From assembly GCA_030267565.1 (NCBI GenBank), contig BRXU01000004.1, positions 4,966,501-5,030,500 of the forward strand: DNA of 64,000 nucleotides, written 5' to 3'. Origin of the DNA: Pleodorina starrii. Taxonomy: Eukaryota; Chlorophyta; Chlorophyceae; Chlamydomonadales; Volvocaceae. This document shows positions 35,135 through 46,585 of this stretch, one piece after another; within the stretch, counting starts at the first letter, position 1, and each line of letters opens with the position of its first letter. The position numbers were made by a program, and so were the translations under genes. The notes under the pieces were generated by a model. That model was given only the letters and a program-made list of their open reading frames with translations, was not told where the DNA came from and ran no database searches.

Positions 35135-36901
35135 TTACATCGGCCGCTGCGTGGCGGCCGGCGCTGCCCCTGGCGATGGGCTCGCCGACTGCAGCTTGTC
35201 TCCCATCAGCTTCCCCATCGCCTCGTAGAAGGCACGCACCTGCAACCAGCCCGGGAGACAGGGGAAGACCAACCCGGGCAAGGGGCAGGACGAGCGCGGA
35301 TGGAACACAGCATTTGAGGGCAACGCCGGGCTCGACTGCCCCAAGCCCCAAACCCGACCTACCTCAGCAGTATCTAGTAAACCTCTCAAGGTATAAAAAA
35401 AGGCCTGGAGATGCAAAGGGGGGACCTGTCTACAAAAACGCTGCGGTTTCCGGAACGGCGCTGTGTGGCGAAACGCATCGACGCGGAGCGCCACCACCCT
35501 TACCCCCACTGGGCTGTGGGCTCGCAGCCGCCGCACCGCACCGCGCCCCCCCCCCACCCGCTCACCTTGGGCTTGTCCTTGTACTTTTTGACGTTCTGCG
35601 GGTTGGCGGCAATGTCGTTGACGGCCGCCATGACCTCGGGGTCGTCGAAGGCCGCCAGCAGCGCCGGGTCCTGCCCGATCTTGGACACCGTGTCTGGCGT
35701 GGGCTTGAGCTTGTCCAGCAGGTCGGCCTTCATCGCGATGTAGCGCTTCTCCTGCTCGTCGGGCTCCACTCGCAGAAAGTCCGGGATGACCGGCCCGCCG
35801 CCGCCCACGCCCTTCTTGGCGCGGATCATGGGGATCTCCTCCTCCGCCGGCTTCTGCGGGAGGAGCAGGGCGGGAGGTGATAAAGGCGAAACCGCAGCGA
35901 TGGAAAGGAGGCGGGAGCGACGGCCAGGCGCGGGAGGAGCGGGCGCGCTGTTGTTCGGTCCGGGGTAGTGTGGATGGGCAAGGGCCAAGGGGCGGCCCCA
36001 GCTGCGGCTGTGTGCCATGTGGGTTCCGTTGGCGGAACTGGGCCGCTGCTCTGTGCTCGTGACGTTACGCTGTGGCCTGTCCCCACCTTGTGGCCTGTCC
36101 CCAGCTCCCCACGAGCACCCGCACCATGGCCACGCAGCACTCCGCCGGGGGGCACCGCGTCCGGCCGCGGCAGCCCGTACCTTTGGCTCGGCGGGGGGCG
36201 GCGGCTTGGGTTTCCGCTTTGGCGGCGCATCGAAGAAGCCTTTTTTTAGCGTCGGCGAGGGTGCCGGCTTTGATGCTTGGCCTGCACGCAAGGGCATGCA
36301 CCCCGCGCACTTCAGCATGCGCACCGCTCGTGTGGAGATCGGAGAGGCGCTGCGGGAATGGTCGTTACCCGAAGCGTATTTGCATGGCACTGGCGGTAGA
36401 CTACTATGGGGTGTATAACAGAGAGATCCGCCGTCGCGTCATGTGGAGGAGCCGTGGTGAGGTGCGCACGGAGAGGGGTTATGCGGGTGGGGCCATGGCG
36501 CTGGCGCTACTGCTGGGCTGGATAAGCGTGGCAGAAAGCCATTTGCCGTACAGGCAGCCAATTATACTGCCGATCCCGCTCCTTTCCCGCGCGGAATTCC
36601 GGGGCACAAGTATCCCTCGCCCCCGCTGTTCGGTCTTCGCCAGCTCCGCGCACCTGACCCCTGCTTGGCGGGCATCACCACCACGTTCGCTACCCGCAGC
36701 AGCTCCTCCTGCGGTAAATCGCTTCGCCCCGACGTCGACTCGTCACCCTGGCTCCTGAGTTTCAACGCGTCGATCTGCTCCGCCAAGCTGGACAGCGGCG
36801 GTGGAGCATCTGCCGCGCACAAACGGTTAGGGTCAACAGAAGTCGTCCTTTTGCGCTCATTTCATTTAGGCCACAGACGTACCATCGTCTGAATCCGCCA
36901 T
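35135..36901 (-). CDS. Small STI1/Hop DP-domain protein (co-chaperone-like)
   Basis: Five exons on - (36883-36901, 36654-36809, 36181-36281, 35566-35853, 35135-35239) give 222 residues in consistent phase. The first exon is only 19 bp (MADSDD). The N-terminal third is acidic then Ser-rich. The middle carries LKKGFFDAPPKRKPKPP, a basic/proline linker. Residues ~125-205 hold the recognisable part: KIGQDPALLAAFDDPEVM, AAVNDIAANPQNVKKYK, VRAFYEAMGKLMGDKL. This is the helical Asp-Pro (DP/STI1) fold of Hop/Sti1 and related Hsp70/Hsp90 co-chaperones. No TPR repeats are present, so a direct Hop orthologue is excluded; client or partner is unknown. The terminal Met plus TAA creates a TGTAA overlapping the stop. 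The gene is divergent from the dioxygenase gene. Confidence 0.7.
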
Positions 36902-37189
36902 CGAACAATGTATGCAAAACGTGTATGATAGTCCCTTCGTATGGTTGTCGCAAATCGCTTTCTAGAAGCGAGTAAGATTGCAAAGCTGGGTGAAAAGATT
37001 AGTCCTACAAGTATGACGTTCTGTATAATTAATGGCTTACCTACACGGTCCGTCCCGCCAATGTGGTGCAGAAGTCGTCGCTGTTTCAGAAGTACGGCAT
37101 TACTGTCCCACAACGCCCAATCCCGACATGCGCTGCTTCAGCTGCTTCGAGCGTCAATATCGATGGTCGACTAAGTGTAGTTGCAATTG
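36902..37189. promoter_or_regulatory. Divergent intergenic region (288 bp) between the STI1-domain gene and the dioxygenase gene
   Basis: The two start codons face away from each other across 288 AT-enriched bases, so both promoters must lie here. TATA-like runs (TGTATAATTAAT near 37022) are present, but no element can be assigned with confidence. Confidence 0.45.
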
Positions 37190-40100
37190 ATGGGCTCGAA
37201 CGTGCATATGTTGGGCCAAAAGACCTCTCTCGTCGGGCGGCAGCCCGTTCGCTCGCTGCCGACAGCGAATCCGCTGCCTGCGGCGCCCACTTGCATCAGG
37301 GCGGTAGCTTGCTCTGCGAGTGGGAAAAGGCGGCCAGTCGAGTACGTCTCTCGCCAAGGTATCATCGAGGAATTGCGGTTGACGTTGGCGGCGTGTCCGT
37401 TACCCCCGACAGGGACAGACCACCGGAGCTCCTACCCTCCCCTACCACGCCATTTGCTGGCCCCTGCCCCCCAACCAAATGCCCATCTATACCCTGCCCC
37501 GCAGACATCGTCGGTGTATTACCAGAAGGCAAAGCATCGGGGGGGCCGGCACCACCGCCCCAACACAGCAGAAGTGGAGGCGTGCCGCCGTCGGTCACCT
37601 CGGCAGGCGCAACCCGCGGCCCGCAGACCCGGGGTGAGCGAGCGTGTCACCGAGCACTTAGTTCCTGTGCCGCATGTGAAAGACGTGGGCACTGGCTACA
37701 TTCGCCTGGCCTGGAAGCCGGGAGATGAAGGGGCCTGAAGCGGCTGCTGCTGTTTTCATTGCAGTGGGTTGTTGTGGCAGCAGCCAGCACGGTCACTGTC
37801 GCGGCACCACAGCGCACAGCATCTGGTGCTTGACCAACATCCCCAGACGCCTGATACGCTGTAATGTGCGCGTGTGTGTGGCCACAGGACCGCCTGCTGA
37901 GGCAGTCGCCGACCCAGCGGAGGATGATGATGAGGAGGTCGGGGAGGAGGTCGGGGAGGAAGGGGAGGAAGAGGGTGAGCGGCCCTTCGCAGGCGCACCC
38001 ACGGGCGCAGCAGCAGCGATGGCAGCAGCAGCACAGCAGCAGCGCGGCGAGAGAGGTGTCATGTGTCCTGTGGTTCGATCAGCGCCGAGACGCCCCGTAG
38101 GTTCCACGGACCAGCCACGTTGCATGTCAAGTCACTTGCACTTGCCGCGCATCGCCTCCCTCTACATGCGACCTCTAGGCCCGCGCACAGCTCTAGGCCC
38201 GCGGCTGGCCCATGCCCTGTCTCACCGCGCGTTGCGGCGCAGGTTTCGGAGCGGCCCGAGCCCCGGACTGGGACCCGTGGACCGACCCGGAAGTCGTGGA
38301 GGCCCTGAAAGAACAAGGTAGGGTAGGGCGCGAGAGTTACAATGAGGGACCACTAGGGTCCTGCGCTGGCGCATTCTGAGTCAACTCAGAACCTAGGTAG
38401 GGCGCTAGGTTGCTCTTGGGCGAGCCGTCCAGGCACCTCCGCGCCGTGCGGCCCCCGTGGAGCGATGCCCCACATTCGTTGTTACCGGTAGGAGGGGCGG
38501 AAAATCACCAATCACAGCGAGCAAGGTGCACCCGATTACGGCACTGCTCCGCCCGGTATTGGGGGGCACACGTAGCCGGAATCGTCCGTGATTCTGGTAC
38601 CCGTACTGGTGCTGTTGGCGCAGCTAGGGGGGGCATTGCTGAGCTTTGTCTCTATCCCGCAGCTACTGCAGCCAGCCAGCCAGCCAGCCAGCCAGGTAGC
38701 CGACGTGCTGGCCGTCCCGCTCATCGCGCCGTGCCGTGCCATGTGCTGTGCTGTGTTTGGGCTCGGGCCGCCATTCCGCCGCTTTGCTGCCGCTTTTCTT
38801 GCCCCCGACGGATTGACAGAGATCCCCATACTGGAGGAGCTGACCTCTGCGACCCACATCATCGTCAACGACGGCTTCCTGCCGGAGGCCGACGCGCGCG
38901 CGCTGCGGGGCGTCTTCGACCGGCGCTTCGCCGACCCGCGGGTCACCCACCCCGAGCGCTTCCTGTGGGACTACTGGCACGTGCCCGACCAGTACACGCT
39001 CGTGCGGACGCAGGTGGGGCCTGCCCGCGACCGCACCGCCCATGGATGAGCAACCTTATCAGCTCGGACGTTACCGTGAACCATCTGAGTTGTAGAGCGG
39101 TTTCTTGCATATCGTTGTGGGGCGGTTTCTCGCATAACAGGGCTGGGTATCGATGTTGGTGCCCAGACTCCGTCAGGGCTTCGTCCGGCTGACCGTGTCG
39201 CACGCTCCGATGGGCGTCTGTCCGTCCACCGGTGACCTCCAGGCCCAGGTCTACTTTCCGGAGGAGCTGTACAACCGGCTGGAGGACGCGCTGCTGTCGT
39301 ACGGCGAGTCCCAGCTGGGTTGCCGCGCCATAAGCCCCATCTGGATGAGTTACTACGTGGACGGCTGTGTGCAGGTGCGTCTGTATTTCTTCCTCCAACA
39401 AATGTACGTGCGTCTGTATGTCTTCCTCCAACAAATTAGTTGGGTGCAGCCGGACGCCGCCGAGGGCGAGCGTGGGTGTGGCCATGTCTCGCTAGTCGCT
39501 ACCGTATGTGGCAAGGTCACCGGACCGTGCCTGGGGTTGGCTCAGGCTACGGTAGTGTGCCTGCTTATCACGGGGCCCCATCCGCGCCCTCCCTCTTGAC
39601 CACGCCGAGGCCCGCAGGAGCTTCATTGCGACAACCCCCACGGCCCTTTCGCCTTCGTCCTTTCGCTCACGAAAGGTAAGGGGGGTAAGGGGGCCAGGCC
39701 TCGTTTTGTTTACCGTGACGTGTCGCCACCACCGAGTTTCTGGCGAGACGTGGAGGGGGTGTGGAGAGTCGGCAAGCTTGTTTCCTCACAATTTCCGCGG
39801 CGTGCATGTGGGACTGTCCCTGTTGGCCGCTGTGCTGCTGCTGGGCTGCTGTGCTGCAGGGCATGGGCGGTTTGGCACCCGGCCCGGCGCCTGCGCAGCG
39901 TCCCGGTTGCCGCCTGTGTGCGCGCGGCGGGGTATCCGCTTTTGGCCCCCGCCCCCGATATCCCTCAATCGCCACCGTTTTGCGCTGTTGCCCCGCAACT
40001 GCACTGGCTTTTGCGTGTCTTCGTTCTCCCTGAGACACTACACTCTTCTCTCTCTCTCCCTCTCTGTTTTCTCTCTCTCTCTCCTCGTTTCGCCTGAACG

Positions 40101-41241
40101 CCGAGGCAGCAACCTTTGATATTGTCCGCTGTCCCTTCCAGACTGGGAGCAGCGGGAGTTCAGCGGCGGCGAGACGATGATCCTGCAGCCGGGCGTGCTC
40201 AACTACTGGCGCAACTACGAGCCGCGCAAGGGGCTGGAGCTGCAGCAGCTAGTCACGCGAGTGCCCGCGCCCTTCAACCGCCTCACCGTCTTCGACCCGC
40301 GCTTCCCGCACGGCGTGCGCCAGGTGCACGGCACACGTGACCCCCGCAAGGGCCGCCTGGTGCTGCATGGTAGGCAAGCAAGCAAGCCAGCATTGGCTGC
40401 CGGGAGGGTTGGCCGGGCCGGGCCGGGCTGGGGGCGTGGCCGAGGTGGAGACGGGGATCGGTGACCTTCGGTGGGTCCTTCCGAGCCTGCCCGCCGGCCC
40501 GCCTTCCGAGCGGCCTTCCCCCCACATGCCGGTACGCTCCACCCTCCCACGCCCGTCTGCCCGCCCGTCCTCGACCGCCAGGCTGGTTCACGGAGCCGGC
40601 GCCGTTCTTCCAGGGCCCCCTGGAGCCGGCGGACGCGGAGGAGGCGCTGAACGGGGGGCTGGCGCCGCTGTGGGATGCGCTGGAGGGCATCAGCGGCCTC
40701 GTCACGGGTGAGTACGTGCACTGCCTGCGGCCTGGGTGATCAACACGGCCGCAGCGGTGGAACGGAGACGACGGTGGATGGACCCAGGGCCCAGCAATAT
40801 CGGTACCATGCATTCAGCACGGACACGGGCTGGATCGAGACCAGTCGAGACGCATGCCTTGCTTTCTCCCATGTCGCCCGCCCTCTGCGCTTTCCGCCGA
40901 CGTGGGGCGTCGCGCATCCCGCCGGCCTGGGCCGCCTGCATCACGATGCCGCACCCCGCATATCGCCGCTCCGCGCCCCGCCGGCAGGCACGCTCATCGT
41001 CCGCGTGCGCATCAGCGGCCGCGACGGCTCCGTGAGTGGCCTGGAGTGGCTGGCCGACACGCTGGTCGAGGTGCCCAACCACGACCGCGCCGCCGCGGAG
41101 GCGCTGCTGGAGGGGCGCGTGCTGCCGCGGCTGCGGGCGCTTGTGCACAACGAGGTTCGGGACTGCCTGACCGCAATCACCTTCCCGACCGTGCCGTCCG
41201 GCGAAGACAGCGTGCTCACCTACCCCATCATCTTTGAGTGA
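37190..41241 (+). CDS. 2-oxoglutarate/Fe(II) dioxygenase-like protein, probably organelle-targeted
   Basis: Ten exons (37190-37358, 37505-37633, 37888-37974, 38243-38317, 38820-39013, 39243-39374, 39618-39675, 40142-40369, 40582-40707, 40988-41241) are fully phase-consistent and encode 483 residues. The N-terminus is basic and Ser/Ala-rich (a transit-peptide look), followed by an acidic low-complexity linker. The core resembles prolyl-4-hydroxylase-type oxygenases: THIIVNDGFLPEADA, then YYVDGCVQ, the iron-binding HxD in ELHCDNPHGPFAF (His 265, Asp 267), a distal His in FPHGVRQVHG (His 338 or 344), and an Arg in GRLVLHGWF (Arg 353) suited to 2-oxoglutarate. The ~110 residues after the core are helical and unassigned. 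The substrate is unknown. Two TGTAA signals follow at 41653 and 41661. Confidence 0.72.
39374..39438. repeat. Two-copy tandem duplication at an exon end
   Basis: A ~32-bp unit beginning GTGCGTCTGTAT and ending TCCTCCAACAAAT occurs twice in tandem with one difference. It begins at the 5' splice site of exon 6 of the dioxygenase gene, so two equivalent donors exist, the second one 32 bases into the intron. Confidence 0.8.
40045..40086. repeat. (CT)n pyrimidine tract in an intron
   Basis: CT-rich simple sequence lies upstream of exon 8 of the dioxygenase gene and probably strengthens its 3' splice site. Confidence 0.8.
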
Positions 41242-42498
41242 ACTGGGAACAGCGCTTGAGCGATTGGCGATTGAGTCTTGGTGAGGAGGGTGGCCGTAGC
41301 GCGGGTAAGGAAGGACATCGTCCGAGTCGGCCGTCAAGTACTGTACCCCGCGTTGCGTGCTGACCAGCGAGTTGGCACTTGGTGGCAAGGGGTGACGGTT
41401 TGGGGGCAGCCCGGCAGCGGCGGTGCGTCCCGCTCACGCGTCCGCGCCGGTATCCTGTTGCTGGTTGGGGACGTGGACAGTGGGTGGAGGAGGGCGGGTG
41501 CGGGAAGGGTGCGGTGCTGCCGGCGGCGTGGCGTCCAGGCGCTGCGCTGCCCACCCCTTGTACCACAAGAACTGCTGCCGTACGACCCTGCCCCATGGCA
41601 TCTTACGGGATCCTGACTCCTGTTGGATTGCCAAGGCGCGACTGCGTCCCCTTGTAATGTTGTAAACGTCATGCTCATGCTCATGCGTACTCACGTCGCG
41701 CGCGTGCCGATGGGCTCCGCCGGTACAGCCTCTTGGTACTGGGTTACCGTATTTTAGAGGTACTGGTAGCTAGGTACCCGGTACCAGGTGCTAGGGGGGA
41801 GGCATTACACTGACATCCCTTAACGCTGCGGCCGAGGCATTTGCTAGCCGCGCAAAAGCCGGTGTCGTCAGAAATGCTGGGACCCTTCCCTCCGTTCCAC
41901 CACTACTCCGGACTCACGTCATTCTCGACACTCGATAAAGAGAACCAGGCGTTCCAGCAGAGGAGGACATCAGCCTGCCAGAAAGACCAGAACAAAATTG
42001 CGCGGGACAGCGCAAAGACGACGAAATCCAAAACTGCCGCCCCGGCGGCGGTCCGCAAGCCACGGCGGTCCGAGCCCACAGCCGCAGCGCCACCCGCCAC
42101 CCGCTCAAGCCCTCGCAACCCATCCTACTTCGGCAAACCCCAACTCCCGAGATCGACCTCCCGTGTCCAACAGTGCGTCAAGTCACACGCAACCTCTTTC
42201 ATCCACCTTTCGCCCACCTGCTCCGCAAATGTCGTTGAACCCCAGCGAGCCGCTGATGATGCGGTTCATGCCTATACCTAGCACCATCTGCACACTCAAA
42301 ACCCCGTTTGACCAGCCGTTTGACATCCCCGCCCTCCCCCCCCCACACGCGCGCCCCACCTATCCCGCGCGCCCCGCCTGCTCCCGGGACTCCCCACTCA
42401 ACGCGCGCCCTGTGCCGCACACCAACACAGCCAACTACCTGGAGCCCCGTCCTCTCGCGCAACAGCAGTACCCTGCACGCCCTCCCTCCCAAACTGCC
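41242..42498. other. Intergenic between two convergent genes, with overlapping 3' UTRs likely
   Basis: TGTAA at 41653-41657 and 41661-41665 would end the rightward dioxygenase transcript. A TGTAA on - (41805-41809) would end the leftward membrane-protein transcript, implying a ~690-base 3' UTR. A + strand ORF from an ATG at 41874 to 42281 (KEN-like and Arg-rich stretches) lies inside that UTR; I do not call it a gene. Confidence 0.45.
41653..41665 (+). terminator. Poly(A) signals of the dioxygenase-like gene (two TGTAA copies)
   Basis: Two TGTAA pentamers occur eight bases apart, about 415 bases after the stop codon. Confidence 0.55.
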
Positions 42499-44229
42499 CT
42501 ATTTGGCCTCCGTGGAGGAGGCAGGGCCGCTGGCACCCTCACCGGCGGCGCCATCCGCAGAAGCGCTCGCCGCCGCGGTTGAAGCCCCGGTCGACGTCGC
42601 CGCTGTCGCCGCCGCCTTCTGCGCCTCCTGCTTGCCCAGCCGCTCCGCCACGCTGAACGCCGCGCGCAACTCGTCGGGGCGGGAGGTGATGCGCACCTTG
42701 GGTAGCTGCGGGCCGCGCGAGGCCTCCACGTCGTCCTCCTGCTCCTCATCGTCGACGACGCTGCCCGGGAAGAGCAGCAGCTGCAGCGACAGGCCTGCGC
42801 GGCCGGGATGGGGGGGGGCATACGGAGGGCTAGCGCTGATGAAAATACGTTTCCTTCGTTACAACAGCATTTTAGAGTGTACAGTTACAGGAGCGGGTGC
42901 ATGCGTTGCGACAAGTCGGGACCGTGGCGTGTCTCCCGGGCGCGTGGTGTGGGCGCCAGGTTGATTGTGATGATGATGACGGTCCTCCGGTTACTGGAGG
43001 CTGTTTCCACGTTCCACCCGGAGCCGCCGCCGCGCGCCCAGGAGAGCCCCCACCCCGCCGGCCGTCCGCCGCGACCGCGGCCTCCTTACCCGCCAGGCCC
43101 ACGCCGTTGGCCGCGAAGATGAAGGTGGCCAGGTAGCAGAGTCCCAGGATGATGGTGCGGACCGTGATGGCGATGTTGCGAGCCTGCAGGCAACGAGGCA
43201 ACAGGGCGCCACGATGGCGCGATGGGCGTCAGGCGCGCCGACGTCTTGCGCATGGCCCCTCAAATGGATGCCCGCCGAAGGAACCCCTCGGGGAACTTAC
43301 GGTGTAGCCGTCCGGGAGCGACTGCCCCTCGATGACGCCCTGCACCTTGGTAGAGAAGAACCACAGCCCATACGCCAGCGCAAGCGCCTGGCAGCAGCCT
43401 CTGCGGGTGAAAGGATGAACGTGTGGTTATGCTTGCGCGTGGAGAGGGATTTTTATGCTGTCGATGGGTCACAGCCAGCTTTACAAAAATCGTGAAGGTC
43501 CCAACCGATGAACCATGGGACGTCGGCGACATGTTGACTGTTGAGGGCGCACGCATCAGCACCGTCCCTGAAACGCCGCACATCGGCGACTCACAGGAAT
43601 GCGTTGAGGGGCGTCGCCTTGCCTCGCTTCGGCGCGCCAACCTTCTCGCGCAGCTCGTCGAAGAAGGACGGCCCAACTGAAACTTGTCCTGCAATCCTCT
43701 ACGCACAGCCCCGCAGGGCATATAAGAAATTTATCTAGTGAGGTCTGGGTGTCCGGGGTTGCTGGAACCGGTTGATTTGCTGTTAGGACGCCCACGAACG
43801 GCAAACACGGTCGGCAACAGTCCAAACCACCTCACGTACCTCCGTTTTGGCTTTCGCTGCGCGTTTGCGGAACAGCCTGAATAGGAAGATTCCAACTAAG
43901 AGGATATATGCGACGCCAGCCAGGTTCTTCAGGAACTCGTCGCCCCCGGTCGGATTGTATGCCACACCAGCCTCCGCAGCGGATGCCAATCCAGCAGGCC
44001 ATAACATGCTTGACATAGCTACGATTGTTGCGAGGTCCCTCAATCCATGTCCGTGTTCGGGATTGTGCTCCGTCGGCTTGCAGGGTGCCTGCCTCTCCCT
44101 CAGATTGGCAATCAGCGCTGGGCATTGGCGACGGAAAGCCTTAAAAGTTAAACATGATGTCGGCATCCGCGCTCGAAGCCATGTTTGGGCAACGGCTGGT
44201 CGGCCCGAGGTAGAGGGAAGCGACTGCAT
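42499..44229 (-). CDS. Probable plastid membrane protein, DUF3082-like
   Basis: Five exons on - (43836-44229, 43595-43676, 43301-43400, 43090-43183, 42499-42794) encode 321 residues with all phases matching. The start at 44229 gives an Arg/Ser-rich leader, followed by [20 protein letters not shown], which looks like a stromal/lumenal cleavage region. Then [19 protein letters not shown] is a first membrane span. Exons 3-4 give [19 protein letters not shown] and [20 protein letters not shown], two further hydrophobic helices with a short polar loop. That pattern is what I recall of the cyanobacterial/plant DUF3082 family, whose role is not established. The C-terminus is acidic then Ala/Thr-rich. 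Exon 1 uses donor gtgagg rather than the gtacgt four bases upstream, because only it keeps the frame. Confidence 0.6.
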
Positions 44230-45369
44230 TGCAATGAAGTCGCTTTGCACATGCGCGTCAACGCTGTATAAAATTTTATAGCTCAATTCGGTTCGCACTT
44301 CTTGTTGACTGTGATCACGCCGTACACATTCCGTGCAGTCGTCCGAAAGGCGGTCAGCAATTACAATTCTGCCCTCTTGCAAGGGGGTTATCGGCACAGA
44401 GCTGCCAAGGCAAAGGAGTTGCCACCCCGGGTCTAAGAGGGGGTCAACGGCTTCCGTGGAATATTGCAGGGTTTTGGCCGGGAGATTCGACCCTATTCGA
44501 CCACACAGCGAACACCCCGCGTCCACACATGCAACAGCCATTCAAACGGCCAGAGAGCGGGCACATTGACTCTTTCCCTATCACAGGCACAGCATAAGAC
44601 AACCCATGTAAGCAACATCGTCAATCACATTCCTTGAACCATCGTCGTACTAGCACCGTACCGTGATGCGCAGAAGCCGCCACAGGAAAACCATATATAC
44701 AGGACGGACAGGAGGCGCTGCACAAAAACACTATTCGTGAAACGAATATGCGAGCACACCTCTCTATGCGCAATTGCAAAAGCGGAGGTATGTGCTGGTG
44801 GCGCAGGTATCGTTATGTACATGCGGCATATACGTCGGCTGGCGTCGGCTCAACGCACAGCCAGCCCCAAAGGTCACGACGTGGCGTGCGCTCCAATATT
44901 CATTCAGTACATTCAGTACCTAAGGTTGCAGCATTACTGGTGCTAGCAAGGGTAACTACATGCACTGCTCACGCCTGCTCGAGGTTCTGTGTGAATCCGC
45001 ACCTACGGCACCTCTGCATGCGGTTCCACCGTAAACCCAACCGAAAAAAAGGCATAGCGCCCATGGGCGCGCAGTTCGAGCAATGCGAATGCAGCTAAAA
45101 GGCTCCTCTCGCAGGTGGTCACCATGCGTCATGTGCTGCCGTGCCATGCGCTCCGGGCGTCGATGCGATTCCCCAATGTACTGTATGATGTCAAGCTTGC
45201 CAACTCCGTAGCGGCTCGCCGGAACGCGGCGCACATAATCCTGCGTCGACCTGGTCGCTCCCCTCCACCGCGCACACATCCACTGCACACGCAAAACACC
45301 CGTTACCACCTGGTCGCGCCTTGCAGCCTCCCCAGCGCCGCTCCTCGAGCTCCCTTCGCACGGCTCGGC
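44230..45369. other. Intergenic upstream of the membrane-protein gene
   Basis: This AT-richer stretch has no supported coding exon. It includes the palindromic TATA sequence at 44267-44280 and presumably the 3' UTR of the unassigned gene that ends at 45370. Confidence 0.5.
44267..44280 (-). promoter_or_regulatory. Palindromic TATA box of the membrane-protein gene
   Basis: TATAAAATTTTATA is a perfect 14-bp palindrome 38 bases upstream of the chosen ATG at 44229. Being self-complementary, it gives a TATA box in both directions. With so short a distance, the 5' UTR would be only about 10 bases from the first ATG, so the downstream in-frame ATG at 44166 may also be used. Confidence 0.45.
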
Positions 45370-46585
45370 TCAACCGAAGCGCACGCTGCGTCTGCTCATC
45401 TGGCCGCCGGAGGAGGCGGCCTGGCAGCTGTCGGGCCGGCTACCGGTACTTGCTCGGCTGCTGCTAGGCTGTGGCAGCTCCAGGCTGTCAGCCATGTACT
45501 GCACCAGGTCGCCAGAGGGCGGCGCCCTGACGGGCGGCAGCTGGCAGCTGGGGGGTCGCTGCGCGCTGGGCGCGTAACTGTGGCTGCGGCCGTTGCCGTC
45601 CACCGGTCTGGAGTCCGGCCGGGGGAAGGTCAGGGAGCCGTGGACCGAGGTGGGGCCGCGGACCAGCGGCGGCGTCACCCGGCCGCTGAGGGAGGGCTCG
45701 GGGCTGTTGGGCGCGGGCGGCGTGAGCTCTGCAGCCGGAACCCAAAGGGGAGGGCAGGACGGCAGCGAGAACGGATCGGGCGCGGCAAAGCAGCCAAAGG
45801 CGGCTAATTACGGACGGACGGGTCACAGCTTTTGCTGGGCGATGCCGATACATCCGCATCAGCGAGAGGGGAGGGATAGCATTGCGACACCCTGCGCCCC
45901 TCGCAGCGACGGGTGGTAGCTGCAAGCTAAGGAAAGTGTGCAAGCGCTGCTGCGCGTCCCTTGCCCCCGCCCCTACCGTCCTACCGCTCGCGCGCTTCAG
46001 CACCGGCACCACCCTCCTCGCCGCCGCCTCCGACTGGGCCTTCTGCCAGGTGGATACAAAGTCCACGCTGTCGGCGCTGTTCTCGCGCGATGCTGGCGGC
46101 CGCAGCCGGCCCGAGCCCAGGCGCGGCATGCACAGCAGCGTCGCCAGCCAGGCCAGCAGCGCTGACGTCTCGCCCTCGTCCCCGAAATCGCGCCGCTGCC
46201 TGTGTCCGTGCATGCATGGGAGATTGGGGACACCAGGGTGTTCTGGAAGTGGGCACTGCCGCTGGGACGATCAAGGCCAAGGAAAGCGCGAACCAGACCT
46301 GCCGTGGAGTGTGTAGACAGGGGTTCAGCCGGCTCACCTGTAGACCCAGGTTGCGGTTGCAGGCACGGACAGGTCGTCCGAAGGGCCTGGGCCTGGTGGC
46401 GGCACGGCGTCCGATACCCAGGCCTTGGCGGCGGGGTACGGGCACTGGATTCGGCCGTTGGAGATGACTCTGACGACGCCATCGTTGTCGTCCAGGCACG
46501 ACAGCTGCTGGGAAGGCTTAATCGACACCGAGAAGGTCCCCGGTGACGCTTGCGGCGATACGCGGCAGGTGGTGCTGTGCGTCAT
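45370..46585 (-). CDS. Unassigned protein, three exons
   Basis: Exons 46338-46585, 45985-46199 and 45370-45728 on - join in phase to 273 residues starting MTHSTTCRVSP. I do not recognise the family. The first exon has a compact segment, LSCLDDNDGVVRVISNGRI, possibly a small beta domain. The second contains LLAWLATLLCMPRLGSGRL, a short hydrophobic stretch, then SADSVDFVSTWQKAQSE. The third is Pro/Ser/Arg-rich and probably disordered, ending SRRSVRFG. Third codon positions are strongly G/C, as in neighbouring genes. Splice signals are canonical, though the second donor has an alternative a few bases away. Expression evidence would be needed to fix the start. Confidence 0.55.
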
